Shown in pieces: positions 49,542-59,819 of a stretch of 64,000 nucleotides of DNA. The stretch covers positions 50,212 through 114,211 of the forward strand of contig NZ_JAUYHK010000012.1 in the NCBI RefSeq assembly GCF_030690045.1. Reading direction: 5' to 3'. Positions within the stretch are counted from its first letter, which is position 1, and each line of letters starts with the position of its first letter. The notes beneath the pieces were generated by a model, which worked only from the letters and a program-made list of their open reading frames with translations, did not search any database and was not told where the DNA came from. The stretch comes from Thalassospira sp. GTDB taxonomy: Bacteria; Pseudomonadota; Alphaproteobacteria; Rhodospirillales; Thalassospiraceae. Made by a program: the position numbers and the translations under genes.

Positions 49542-50756
49542 ATGACATATACCCAACCGCTTGCCGGGATCACGGTTCTGGACCTGACCAATGTTTTGGC
49601 CGGGCCATTCTGTTGCCATCAACTGGCCCATATGGGGGCCGATGTGATCAAGGTCGAGGCACCGGGGCATGGTGATCTGGCGCGGCAATTGGGGGCCGAT
49701 CAGGAATTGAATGAAAAACTGATGGGGGTGTCGTTTTTGGCGCAAAATGCCGGGAAACGATCCATCACGCTTAATCTGAAACATCCGCGCGGCAAGGAAG
49801 TCCTGAAAAAACTGGTCGAACGCGCCGATGTTCTGGTTGAAAATTTCCGCCCCGGCGTGATGGACAGGCTGGGGTTGGGCTATGACGTGCTGTCTGCGGT
49901 TAATCCGCGTCTGGTTTATTGTGCGATTTCCGGTTTCGGGCAAACCGGGCCGATGCGTCATCTGCCAGCCTATGACCAGATTGTACAGGGATTGTCGGGG
50001 ATCATGACCATCACCGGTGATCAGGATGAAACCTATCGCGTCGGCTATCCGGTTGCCGATACGATTGGGGGGCTGACGGCGGCCTTTGCAATTGTCGCCG
50101 CCCTGAATGGCCGGGCGGCGGGCCATCATGACGGCAAGGGCAGCTTTATCGATATTTCGATGCTGGAATCCGTGGTGGCGACCATGGGGTGGGTGGTGTC
50201 GAATTTTCTGGTGGCGGGCAAGGAACCGACCGCGAATGGCAATGACAATTTCACATCGGCCCCATCCGGCACGTTCCGGACCCTTGATGGCAAAATCAAT
50301 ATTGCGGCCAACAAGCAGGAACAGTTCGAGGCGGTCTGCAAGGTGACGAACCTTTTGCATCTTTTGGAAGACGACCGGTTTGCCACCCGTATCCATCGTA
50401 TCAAAAACCGCAAGGCCCTGACCGTGGCGCTGGAACAAAGCCTGGTCGGCAAGACTACCGATGACTGGGTTACGATCATGAATGATGCCGGTATTCCGGC
50501 CGGGGCGGTTCTGACTGTGCAGCAAACCCTGTCGCTTGATCAGATTGCCGGGCGCGGCATGATTGCCGGGTTTGACAATGTGCCCGGTGTGGGGCGCGAT
50601 ATCCGCATTTTGCGTACTGGCATCAAGATGAATGGCGATGCCCCGGCGGTAGCAGCCCCGCCGCCGCAACTGGGCGAACATGCCGCCGATATCCTGTCCA
50701 GACTTGGGTATGGCAAGGACGACATTGAAACCCTGAAACATGAGGGCGCATTATGA
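49542..50756 (+). CDS. CaiB/BaiF-type CoA-transferase (class III)
   Basis: 404 residues. VLDLTNVLAGPFCCHQLAHMGADVIKVEAP at the start, ENFRPGVMDRLGLGYD, YCAISGFGQTGP and YDQIVQGLSGIM are family landmarks. The nucleophilic Asp is in SFIDISMLES. It moves CoA between carboxylic acids. Given the neighbouring lyase and TctCBA, the acceptor may be a citrate-like or hydroxy acid. The next gene starts inside its stop codon (ATGA). Confidence 0.92.
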   Translation: MTYTQPLAGITVLDLTNVLAGPFCCHQLAHMGADVIKVEAPGHGDLARQLGADQELNEKLMGVSFLAQNAGKRSITLNLKHPRGKEVLKKLVERADVLVENFRPGVMDRLGLGYDVLSAVNPRLVYCAISGFGQTGPMRHLPAYDQIVQGLSGIMTITGDQDETYRVGYPVADTIGGLTAAFAIVAALNGRAAGHHDGKGSFIDISMLESVVATMGWVVSNFLVAGKEPTANGNDNFTSAPSGTFRTLDGKINIAANKQEQFEAVCKVTNLLHLLEDDRFATRIHRIKNRKALTVALEQSLVGKTTDDWVTIMNDAGIPAGAVLTVQQTLSLDQIAGRGMIAGFDNVPGVGRDIRILRTGIKMNGDAPAVAAPPPQLGEHAADILSRLGYGKDDIETLKHEGAL

Positions 50757-51592
50757 ACGAACGTACCGCACAATCTGTTGAACAGGAAGCCAGCGACTGG
50801 TGGCGGACCTCGATCATTGATATGGAACCGGGCAAAATCCATTATGGCGGTTATGCCATCGAGGATTTGATCGGGCAGGTCGGCTTTGCCGATATGATCT
50901 GGTTGATGACACGCGGTGATTTACCGAACCGGGCCGAGGCCGCCCTGCTGGAAACAGCCCTGGTGGCCGCCGTAGATCACGGGCCGCAGGCCCCCAGTAT
51001 CGCGATTGCCCGCATGGCGGCGACTTGTGGCGTTGGCCTGAATAATGCGATGGCCAGTGCGGTAAATGTTCTGGGCGATGTGCATGGCGGGGCGGGGGAA
51101 CAGGCGATTACCCTCTATCACGATATTGATGCCCGTATGCAGGCCGGGCTTGATCTGGACGCAGCGGTTGCCGCCGGGATCGATGAACAGATCGATCAGC
51201 ACGGCAAACATATTCCGGGTTTTGGCCATCGTTTTCATCCGGTTGACCCACGCGCCCCGCGCCTGTTGGCAATGGTGGATGAGGCAGCGGGCAAGGGGGT
51301 GGTGTCGGGCCGTTTCGCAACCCTTGCCCGTGGAATTGAAACAACGCTGGAACAGCGCAAGGGCAAACGCATCCCGATGAATATCGACGGGGCGACGGCG
51401 GTGATTTATGCCGAACTGGGCTTTGCCGGGCCGTTGGCGCGCGGGCTTTTTTGTCTGTCTCGGTCGGTGGGGATTTTGGCCCATGCGTGGGAACAAACCC
51501 AACAGGGCGGGCGCAACAAGGGGCCGATCCCGCGCCGCCTGATCTGGAGTTATGACGGCCCGGCCCGGCGGTCGGTTCCCAAACGCGATTGA
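50753..51592 (+). CDS. Citrate synthase-like citryl-CoA lyase
   Basis: 279 residues, shorter than true citrate synthase and matching the citryl-CoA lyase group. Candidate catalytic residues are His in GDVHGGAGEQ, His in PGFGHRFHPVDPRAPRL, and Asp in MNIDGATAV. The family cleaves or forms a C-C bond at a CoA thioester, for example citryl-CoA to acetyl-CoA and oxaloacetate. It overlaps the CoA-transferase by four bases, so the two probably act in sequence on one substrate. Confidence 0.87.
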   Translation: MNERTAQSVEQEASDWWRTSIIDMEPGKIHYGGYAIEDLIGQVGFADMIWLMTRGDLPNRAEAALLETALVAAVDHGPQAPSIAIARMAATCGVGLNNAMASAVNVLGDVHGGAGEQAITLYHDIDARMQAGLDLDAAVAAGIDEQIDQHGKHIPGFGHRFHPVDPRAPRLLAMVDEAAGKGVVSGRFATLARGIETTLEQRKGKRIPMNIDGATAVIYAELGFAGPLARGLFCLSRSVGILAHAWEQTQQGGRNKGPIPRRLIWSYDGPARRSVPKRD

Positions 51593-51593
51593 A

Positions 51594-52715
51594 TTAGCGT
51601 CTTCCCATTAGGGAATCCTGCCAGCGGGTAATGAAACGTTCGCGTTTGGCCTGATCCAGATAGACCAGAAGGCCGGGGCCAACCGGGAATGACCGCACCC
51701 GTTCGCCATGACGATCCAACTGGATCGTCATGTTGGGGCCGGATGGAACGTCACTGCGCACCGGGCTGAAATTGCCGTCATTTTGCAGGATTTCCTGTCC
51801 TTCAACCGACAGGATATAATCCAGAAACTGTCCACCCAGATCGGGGTTTCGGGCACTGCGCGGGATGATGGCGATGCGCGAATACACCACGATATAATCA
51901 TCGGGCAGGATCACGCCGACATTGGGGTTACGGTGGCTGAAGGTTTCGGCATAACTGCCCAGCAGGTTGTAACCCAGCACAACCTGCCCCTCGGCGATTT
52001 TTTCCAGCATGGGCGATGTGTTGCTGAACAGTTTGACCCGTACCTTGCCAAATTCGCGGATCAAATCCCAGATCGGGTCATAATGGCGTTCATCGCGGGC
52101 CAGAAACAAAAATCCGACGCCGGATCGTTCAACGTCATAGGTAATGATGCGTTCTTCAAACAAATCTGCCTGTTGCGACAACATATTCAGCAATGCGTTG
52201 CGGGTGGTCGGCGGCGTCAGGTTATGATCGCGGAAAAATCGGCGATTATAGACGATGACGGCGGGTTCCTGTGTGATGGCAAAGGCTTCGTTGCGCCATG
52301 ATGCCCATTTGGGCAGGGCGGCGATTTCATTGCTGTCATGGGGGCGGGCGTATCCGTCATTCGCCAGCTTCATTTGCAAATCCATCGATGAACTGATCAC
52401 CAGATCGGCAGCCAGTTCACCATCACCGGATTCAGCAAGGACGCGATCATACATTTCAAGGGTCTGAAGCTGATGATATTCGACGGCGACTTGCGGCGCG
52501 TGGTGGCGAAACCCATCAATAGCGGGCTGAAACGCCTCGATATCTGCCGACCCGTAAATGATGACTTTTGGGGTATCCGGCGCGATGATTTCGGCAAGGC
52601 CAGCATTGCCGGCCTGTGACAGCGGCGGAAACTGAAAAATTTCGGCGCGGCCTGTGGACGTGTGGAAAAAGGCTGCGACGACAAGGCATGTAATGATAGT
52701 ACTGCGCAATGTCAT
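51594..52715 (-). CDS. Periplasmic solute-binding protein (ABC type, iron/polyamine-like group)
   Basis: About 373 residues from the ATG at 52715 (a GTG at 52727 is also possible). A Sec signal (TIITCLVVAAFFHTSTGRAE) is followed by KVIIYGSADIEAFQPAIDGF, ADLVISSSMDLQMKLANDGYA, AVIVYNRRFF and FSPVRSDVPSG. The fold is that of Fe3+- or spermidine-type binding proteins. No permease or ATPase gene is adjacent. It is divergent from a TctD/TctE-like two-component pair, so it may present a ligand to the sensor kinase. Confidence 0.85.
   Translation of the reverse strand: MTLRSTIITCLVVAAFFHTSTGRAEIFQFPPLSQAGNAGLAEIIAPDTPKVIIYGSADIEAFQPAIDGFRHHAPQVAVEYHQLQTLEMYDRVLAESGDGELAADLVISSSMDLQMKLANDGYARPHDSNEIAALPKWASWRNEAFAITQEPAVIVYNRRFFRDHNLTPPTTRNALLNMLSQQADLFEERIITYDVERSGVGFLFLARDERHYDPIWDLIREFGKVRVKLFSNTSPMLEKIAEGQVVLGYNLLGSYAETFSHRNPNVGVILPDDYIVVYSRIAIIPRSARNPDLGGQFLDYILSVEGQEILQNDGNFSPVRSDVPSGPNMTIQLDRHGERVRSFPVGPGLLVYLDQAKRERFITRWQDSLMGRR
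51707..51732. repeat. Perfect 12-bp palindrome inside the solute-binding protein gene
   Basis: CATGACGATCCA and TGGATCGTCATG around AC, within the coding region for NMTIQLDRHG. It could form a stable hairpin in the mRNA; no function is evident. Confidence 0.6.
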
Positions 52716-52839
52716 TACTGTTACCACGGCCTTGAAAACAGTGTTTCGGGATACGGACCGGACCTTTCTGTCCAGGACAGAAAGACATAGTATAGATCGT
52801 TATGGCATTAACAGATAGCAACGGATACCGGCAGATACA

Positions 52840-53505
52840 ATGAGAGTTCTGGTTGTCGAGGATCACGAAGCCCTTGCCGATGGTATTGCCCGGTCGTTGC
52901 AACATGCCGGTTATGCCGTTGATGTCATCGCAGATGGTGAAGAAGCCGATGATATCCTGCGTACCCAGGAATACGGGCTGGTGGTGCTGGACCTGAATTT
53001 GCCGGGTATGGACGGCTTGGAAATTTTAAAGCGGTTGCGGGATCGTCAGTCGGAATGCGCGGTTTTGATCCTGACGGCCCGCAACAATATTGACGACCGG
53101 GTGCGTGGGCTTGATCTGGGGGCGGATGATTATCTGGCCAAGCCGTTTGAACTGGTGGAGCTGGAGGCACGGGTACGCGCCCTGATGCGCCGTCATGCCG
53201 GGACCCATAATACGACGCTGCGCTGTGGCATATTATCCTATGACACGGTGGCGCGGCGGGCGATGATCAATGATCAGGATATTGATATTCCGCGCCGCGA
53301 ACTTGCCATTCTGGAAACCTTGCTGTTGCGGGCCGGACATGTGATCAGCAAGGACCAGATTGCCGACCAGCTTGCCGGTTTTGATGATGATCTGAGTGGC
53401 AATGCGGTCGAACTTTATATCAGCCGCCTGCGCAAGCGGCTGGAACCGGCGGGTATTCGCATTCAGACTGTGCGCGGGCTGGGCTATTTGTTGAAAAAAC
53501 CATGA
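52840..53505 (+). CDS. OmpR-family response regulator (TctD-like)
   Basis: 221 residues. Receiver domain with acidic pair VVEDHE, phosphorylated Asp51 in LVVLDLNLPGMDG, and LAKPFE. The OmpR/PhoB winged helix follows (PRRELAILETLLLRAGHVISKDQIADQL, then AVELYISRLRKRLEPAGI). The stop overlaps the kinase start as ATGA. The partner kinase resembles TctE, so a role in carboxylate uptake is likely. Confidence 0.95.
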   Translation: MRVLVVEDHEALADGIARSLQHAGYAVDVIADGEEADDILRTQEYGLVVLDLNLPGMDGLEILKRLRDRQSECAVLILTARNNIDDRVRGLDLGADDYLAKPFELVELEARVRALMRRHAGTHNTTLRCGILSYDTVARRAMINDQDIDIPRRELAILETLLLRAGHVISKDQIADQLAGFDDDLSGNAVELYISRLRKRLEPAGIRIQTVRGLGYLLKKP

Positions 53506-54893
53506 AATGGCGTAACGCATCGCTGCGGCGAAGATTGCTGATCTGGTTGTTGATCCCGTTACTGGCGATCAGTTCCCTGTTGCTGTTTGAGGCACGCTCC
53601 AACGCCGTGCATGCCACCAATCAGGCCTTTGACCGCGCCCTGATGAGTTCGGCGCTGGCGATTGCCGACCGGGTGGTGCTGATTGGCGGGCGGATCGAAG
53701 TTGATGTGCCCTATGTCGCGCTGGAAATGTTGACATCATCCTCACAGGACCGGGTTTTCTATCAGGTGGGGGCGGCAACCGGCGAATTTATCACCGGCTA
53801 TGACGATTTGCCGGCGGTGCCGGATAATTTGCTGCCGCTGGGCGATGAGCCGGTATTTTACGATGCGGTGTATAAGGGCGAGGATGTACGGATTGGGGCC
53901 TTGTCGCGCTATGTCGCCAGTGCGCGGATGGCAACGCGCTTTCAGGTGATGGTCGCCGAAACCACGGGTACGCGCCAAAGTCTTAGTCAGGATATGCTGG
54001 CCCGCGCCGCTGTGCGGCAATCCGCCCTGATTGTGATTGCTGCCCTGATTGTGTGGTTTGGTGTTCAGAAGGGCCTTAAACCGCTGGCCCGGCTTGAAGA
54101 AGCCCTGAACCGTCGGTCTTCCAGCGATTTGCGCCCGATCCTTCATGATGTCCCGACCGAGGTCAAACATCTGGTCGGGGCGATCAATCATTTGTTGTTG
54201 CGGCTGGAAAATGCGCTATCGACCATGCAACGCTTTACCGCCAATGCCGCACATCAGTTGCGCACACCCTTGGCCGCCTTGCGGACCCAGGCGGAACTGG
54301 GCCTGCGTGAAACCGACCCGGATGTCTTGCGCCAGACATTGGAAAAACTGGCGGCAGCAACCCGGCAAACATCCCATCTTGCCAATCAGTTGCTGACTTC
54401 GGCGCGGGCCGCGCCCGAAGGATTGGCCGGGCAACCTTTTCGTCCGGTTGATCTGGGCGATATTACCCGCAGTGTCACCGGGGCCAAGGTGCCGCTGGCG
54501 ATCGAACGCGGTATTGATCTGGGCTATGACGGGGTGCCGGGTGAAGTGATGATCATGGGCGATGCCACCCTGATTGAGGAATTGCTGAAAAACCTGTTGC
54601 ATAATGCCCTGACCTATTGCCCGGCGGGCAGCAATGTAACAGTGCATTTGCGCCCCGGTAACGGGCATGTTGATCTTGTGGTCGAGGATGATGGGCCGGG
54701 CATTGCACTGGAACACCGCAAACAGGTGTTTGAACGCTTTTACCGTGGGCCGGGATCGACCGGTGATGGCTGTGGTTTGGGTCTGTCGATTGTTCGCGAA
54801 ATCGCCCTGCGCCACGGCAGCAAGATCAATCTGGATCAACCGGAACATCACAGCGGGGCTGTTTTTTCGGTACGGTTTGAGCTGGCCGACTGA
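53502..54893 (+). CDS. Sensor histidine kinase (TctE-like)
   Basis: 463 residues. Membrane helix LLIWLLIPLLAISSLLLF, a periplasmic 2CSK-type sensor (about 38-160; FDRALMSSALAIADRVV, DRVFYQVGAATGEFITGYDDLP), a second helix (SALIVIAALIVWFGV), then HisKA with the phosphorylated His in NAAHQLRTPLAALRTQ. The HATPase domain has the N-box LLHNALTYC and G-boxes VEDDGPGI and GDGCGLGLSIV. It signals to the overlapping response regulator. Confidence 0.95.
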   Translation: MKWRNASLRRRLLIWLLIPLLAISSLLLFEARSNAVHATNQAFDRALMSSALAIADRVVLIGGRIEVDVPYVALEMLTSSSQDRVFYQVGAATGEFITGYDDLPAVPDNLLPLGDEPVFYDAVYKGEDVRIGALSRYVASARMATRFQVMVAETTGTRQSLSQDMLARAAVRQSALIVIAALIVWFGVQKGLKPLARLEEALNRRSSSDLRPILHDVPTEVKHLVGAINHLLLRLENALSTMQRFTANAAHQLRTPLAALRTQAELGLRETDPDVLRQTLEKLAAATRQTSHLANQLLTSARAAPEGLAGQPFRPVDLGDITRSVTGAKVPLAIERGIDLGYDGVPGEVMIMGDATLIEELLKNLLHNALTYCPAGSNVTVHLRPGNGHVDLVVEDDGPGIALEHRKQVFERFYRGPGSTGDGCGLGLSIVREIALRHGSKINLDQPEHHSGAVFSVRFELAD

Positions 54894-54943
54894 ACCGGTT
54901 GGGGATGGGGAACGATGTCCACCCGGCGGGCATCCTGTGAATT

Positions 54944-54957
54944 TTGACCACTATCAA
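54944..54957 (+). promoter_or_regulatory. FNR/NnrR-type binding site upstream of norC
   Basis: TTGAC-CACT-ATCAA, a near-perfect FNR-family dyad, 92 bases before the norC ATG. NO-sensing members (NnrR/Dnr) activate nor operons from such sites. The regulator gene is not in the window. Confidence 0.75.
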
Positions 54958-55049
54958 GGGTCTTCTCGCGATTTCGGGAAATGATGCGCAACTGCCGCTT
55001 TGGGGACAGAGCGGTTTTCGCGTTTCAACCGGAATGAGGATCCGTTCAC

Positions 55050-55502
55050 ATGTCTGAACGTCTGACCAAATCCGCCGCCCGAAATATCTTTTATGGCGGG
55101 ACGATCTTCTTTCTGGTCGTTTTCCTGGGTTTGACCCTGCACAGCCACATTTACATCAAAACAGTATCGACCGATGAGTCGAAACTGTCGCCGTCGGTGG
55201 TGGCAGGCAAGCATATCTGGGAACGCCATTCCTGCATCAATTGTCATACGCTTTTGGGGGAAGGTGCCTATTACGCGCCGGAACTCGGCAATGTCTGGGT
55301 GCGCTATGGCGGAGAAGACGACCCGGAAGGTGCGCGTGACACGCTCAAAGCCTGGATGGCCGTACAGCCAACCGGGATCGAAGGGCGGCGTCAAATGCCG
55401 CAATTTAACCTGACCGATCCGGAACTCGATCAACTGATCGATTTTCTGGAATGGACCAGCAAAATCGACACCCAGAACTGGCCACCAAATGAAGCCGGTT
55501 AA
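55050..55502 (+). CDS. norC: Nitric oxide reductase subunit C (cytochrome c)
   Basis: 150 residues. One N-terminal membrane anchor (NIFYGGTIFFLVVFLGLTL) holds a periplasmic cytochrome c domain with heme motif CINCH and the distal Met region near RRQMPQFNLTD. It passes electrons to NorB. GAGGA lies upstream of the ATG at 55050. First gene of the norCBQDEF operon, behind the FNR/NnrR-type site. Confidence 0.97.
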   Translation: MSERLTKSAARNIFYGGTIFFLVVFLGLTLHSHIYIKTVSTDESKLSPSVVAGKHIWERHSCINCHTLLGEGAYYAPELGNVWVRYGGEDDPEGARDTLKAWMAVQPTGIEGRRQMPQFNLTDPELDQLIDFLEWTSKIDTQNWPPNEAG

Positions 55503-56882
<1,380 letters not shown>

Positions 56883-57014
56883 CCGCGATCAAGACGGTAT
56901 GTCGCGCAGCGTGATTTAAACGATGCAGAACATATCGGCAGGCCGAGGCCGGTTTAGCTCTCTCCCCGGGCGACCGGCCGACGCCTTTCTTCCCTGACCC
57001 TTGCGGAGAAAATC

Positions 57015-57824
57015 ATGCTTGCGACTGTTAAAGCCCTGCCCGATGCCGCTGACATGCCCTTTTATACCCCGGCGGGTAACGAATGCCGGGTGTTTGAGGC
57101 GGCATGGCACCGTAAATTGCCCCTGTTGCTGAAAGGGCCGACCGGTTGCGGCAAAACCCGTTTTGTGTCCCATATGGCGGCCCGTCTGGGGGTGCCGCTT
57201 TATACCGTGTCCTGTCATGATGATTTGACGGCGGCGGATTTGACCGGGCGTTATTTGCTGAAAGGTGGGGAAACGGTCTGGGTCGATGGTCCGCTGACCC
57301 GCGCCGTGCGGCATGGCGGCATCTGTTATCTGGATGAAGTGGTTGAGGCGCGCAAGGATGTGACCGTGGTTTTGCATCCGCTGACCGATGATCGCCGTTT
57401 GTTGCCGCTGGAACGTACCGGTGAATTGTTGACAGCACCCGATAATTTCATGCTGGTGGCGTCCTATAACCCCGGTTATCAGAATTTGCTCAAGCAACTG
57501 AAACCGTCAACCCGGCAACGTTTTCTGGCCATCGAATTTGATTTTCCGGCACCGGAGATCGAGGCCGAAGTCATCATGAGCGAGACCGGTATTGACGCGG
57601 AAACCGCGCGTCTTCTGGTGCGGATTGCCGGGAATATCCGCACCCTGAAGGGGGTTGATCTGGAAGAAGCCGTTTCGACCCGTTTGCTGGTTTATTGCGC
57701 GACGCTGCTGGATGCCGGTTTTGCATTCGATGATGCCCTGCGGTGTGCGGTGATCGAACCCCTGTCCGATGATGCCGATGTCAAGGCAGGCCTGATCGAA
57801 GCCATCAGCATTCTGCGCGGCTGA
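57015..57824 (+). CDS. norQ: NorQ, MoxR-type AAA+ ATPase for NO reductase activation
   Basis: 269 residues. Walker A is LKGPTGCGKTRFV and Walker B is ICYLDEVVEAR, with sensor 1 in LVASYNPGYQ. With NorD it is thought to insert the non-heme iron into NorB. It lies between norB and norD as in other nor operons, 132 bases after norB. Confidence 0.95.
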   Translation: MLATVKALPDAADMPFYTPAGNECRVFEAAWHRKLPLLLKGPTGCGKTRFVSHMAARLGVPLYTVSCHDDLTAADLTGRYLLKGGETVWVDGPLTRAVRHGGICYLDEVVEARKDVTVVLHPLTDDRRLLPLERTGELLTAPDNFMLVASYNPGYQNLLKQLKPSTRQRFLAIEFDFPAPEIEAEVIMSETGIDAETARLLVRIAGNIRTLKGVDLEEAVSTRLLVYCATLLDAGFAFDDALRCAVIEPLSDDADVKAGLIEAISILRG

Positions 57825-57857
57825 TGGCGGGCGGTTCGTCCGGATGAGGAGACCGGA

Positions 57858-59819
57858 ATGGTTAATCTGCTGGAATTTGAAGAACATGTCGGCATGTTGT
57901 GGCATCGCATTGCCAGTCATGGACAGGACAGCTATCGCGATCATCGCGATGCGGTCGTCCGTTTTGCCGATATGCGTCCTGTTCTGCCGGTGATTTTTCG
58001 GGCGCTGGGCGGTAATCCTGCCGCCGAATTTGCCAAAATTGACAAGCGGGTATCGGCCCACCGTTTGCGATTGCGTCAGCGCATCGGGCTGGTGGATGAA
58101 CAGATTTCCCTGGCGGAACTGAGTGAATCGGCGGTCAAACTGCCATCCGAATTGTCGCTGTTTGCGCATCAAAGCCTGAACCGTGATCTTTATATCTGGT
58201 TGATGGCGTGGTTTGCGGCGGCCCGGCTGGATCGCCCAAAGGGCATTGACGATCCGTATCGTCGTGATGTCTGGCGTCTGTACAAGGCGCGGGAAACGGA
58301 TTTGCGCGTGCAGCGCCTGTTTCCCGGCATCACGGCCTTGCGTCACCGGCTGTATCAGGCCTTTATGGCCTTGCGCCCGGTTCGTAAATTGCCGATGGCC
58401 GAACAGCGGGTGGAAGAATGCGTTCTGGCGATTTTGCACGGAGCGGATGACTGCGGGGATAACCCGGTCTGGCAACAGATGGATGACGGCGGGACGCCCA
58501 TCGGCGATTTTTCGCCGCTTGCGACACCGCCCGGCTATGTGTCGTTTCGCTATGCGCCATTCCTGCCTGTGCCTTTGTGGGGCGAGGTTCTGGCCTGTGG
58601 CACATCGGCAAAAAACGGTGCCGATGACCCCGATGAGGATGGCACATCCAAAGACGGGGACAGTGATCATAAAAAACGGTCGCGTCGCCGCAAAAATGAT
58701 CAGGCAGGTCGGAATGATCCGCTGGCGGTGAACCGGTTTGAAAAAATCCTGTCGATTGCCGAGATGGTCAATGTCAACCGTCCGATGGATGACGAAGACG
58801 AACAGGATGCCCGCCGGGCGGCCAGCGAACTGGAAGAAATGGAAATTTCCAATTGCCAGCGCAAGGCGGCGACCCGGTTGCGGTTCGATCTTGACCTGCC
58901 ACCCGCCGATGCCAGTGGCCCGGCCTTGTGCGGAGAATTTCTGTATCCCGAATGGGATTTCCGCCGCCAGACATATCGCAAGGATTTCTGCAAGGTGATC
59001 ACCGGCGTCGGGGATACCGGCACGAGCGACCCGGATGCCCGGATTTTGACAGACCGCGAACGTCGTCAAATTCGCCATGTCCGCCGCCAGTTTGAAGCCT
59101 TTCGCCCCAAACATGAAATGTTGCGCGGCCAAAGCGACGGCAGTGAACTGGATCTGGAGGCGCTGGTGCGGGCGCGCTGTGATCTGGCGGGGAATGGTGC
59201 GCAAAATGACCGGGTTTATCTGCGCACGGTCAACCGGGCACGCGATCTGGCGGTGGCGGTTCTGGTGGATGTGTCATTGTCCACCGATGCGTGGATCGAC
59301 AATCACCGGGTGCTGGATGTTGAAAAACAGGCCTTGCAGGTACTGGCGGGGGGGCTTGATGCCTGTGGCGATGATTTCGGGGTGTTCAGTTTTACCTCGC
59401 GCCGCCGCGACTGGGTGCGGGTGACGACGCTGAAAGATTTTGATGAACCTTATTCCCACATCTGTCAGGACCGGATTGGCGCGCTGAAACCCGGTTATTA
59501 TACCCGTCTGGGGGCGGCGATCCGCCATACCGGAAAATTGCTGGCCGCCCGTCCGCAGCAGCACCGCCTGATGCTGGTGATTACCGATGGCAAACCCAAC
59601 GATATCGATCATTACGAAGGCCGTTACGGGATCGAGGACAGCCGCCGCGCCGTACAGGAATGCCGCCGACAGGGGCTTGGCCTGTTCGGGGTGACGATCG
59701 ATCGCAAGGCCCAGGATTATTTCCCCTATATTTTCGGGGCGGGGGGGCATGCCATTGTCGGCCATCTTGAAAAATTGCCCGCCGCCTTGCCACGCATTTA
59801 CCGCCAACTGGTGCGATGA
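57858..59819 (+). CDS. norD: NorD, VWA-domain protein for NO reductase activation
   Basis: 653 residues. A long N-terminal helical region and an acidic/basic linker (DPDEDGTSKDGDSDHKKRSR, about 255-275) precede a C-terminal von Willebrand A domain. Its MIDAS motif is in VLVDVSLSTDAW, with MLVITDGKPNDIDHYEGRYG later. It works with NorQ. The stop overlaps norE by four bases. Confidence 0.95.
   Translation: MVNLLEFEEHVGMLWHRIASHGQDSYRDHRDAVVRFADMRPVLPVIFRALGGNPAAEFAKIDKRVSAHRLRLRQRIGLVDEQISLAELSESAVKLPSELSLFAHQSLNRDLYIWLMAWFAAARLDRPKGIDDPYRRDVWRLYKARETDLRVQRLFPGITALRHRLYQAFMALRPVRKLPMAEQRVEECVLAILHGADDCGDNPVWQQMDDGGTPIGDFSPLATPPGYVSFRYAPFLPVPLWGEVLACGTSAKNGADDPDEDGTSKDGDSDHKKRSRRRKNDQAGRNDPLAVNRFEKILSIAEMVNVNRPMDDEDEQDARRAASELEEMEISNCQRKAATRLRFDLDLPPADASGPALCGEFLYPEWDFRRQTYRKDFCKVITGVGDTGTSDPDARILTDRERRQIRHVRRQFEAFRPKHEMLRGQSDGSELDLEALVRARCDLAGNGAQNDRVYLRTVNRARDLAVAVLVDVSLSTDAWIDNHRVLDVEKQALQVLAGGLDACGDDFGVFSFTSRRRDWVRVTTLKDFDEPYSHICQDRIGALKPGYYTRLGAAIRHTGKLLAARPQQHRLMLVITDGKPNDIDHYEGRYGIEDSRRAVQECRRQGLGLFGVTIDRKAQDYFPYIFGAGGHAIVGHLEKLPAALPRIYRQLVR

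Noticed and set aside
49530..50741. Minus-strand frame of 403 codons opposite the CoA-transferase
   Set aside because: Mirror frame of a well-supported gene; no family landmarks.
57507..59204. Long minus-strand frame of 565 codons opposite norQ/norD
   Set aside because: It lies antisense to clear norQ and norD and its translation has no recognisable domain; long antisense frames are common in GC-rich coding DNA.
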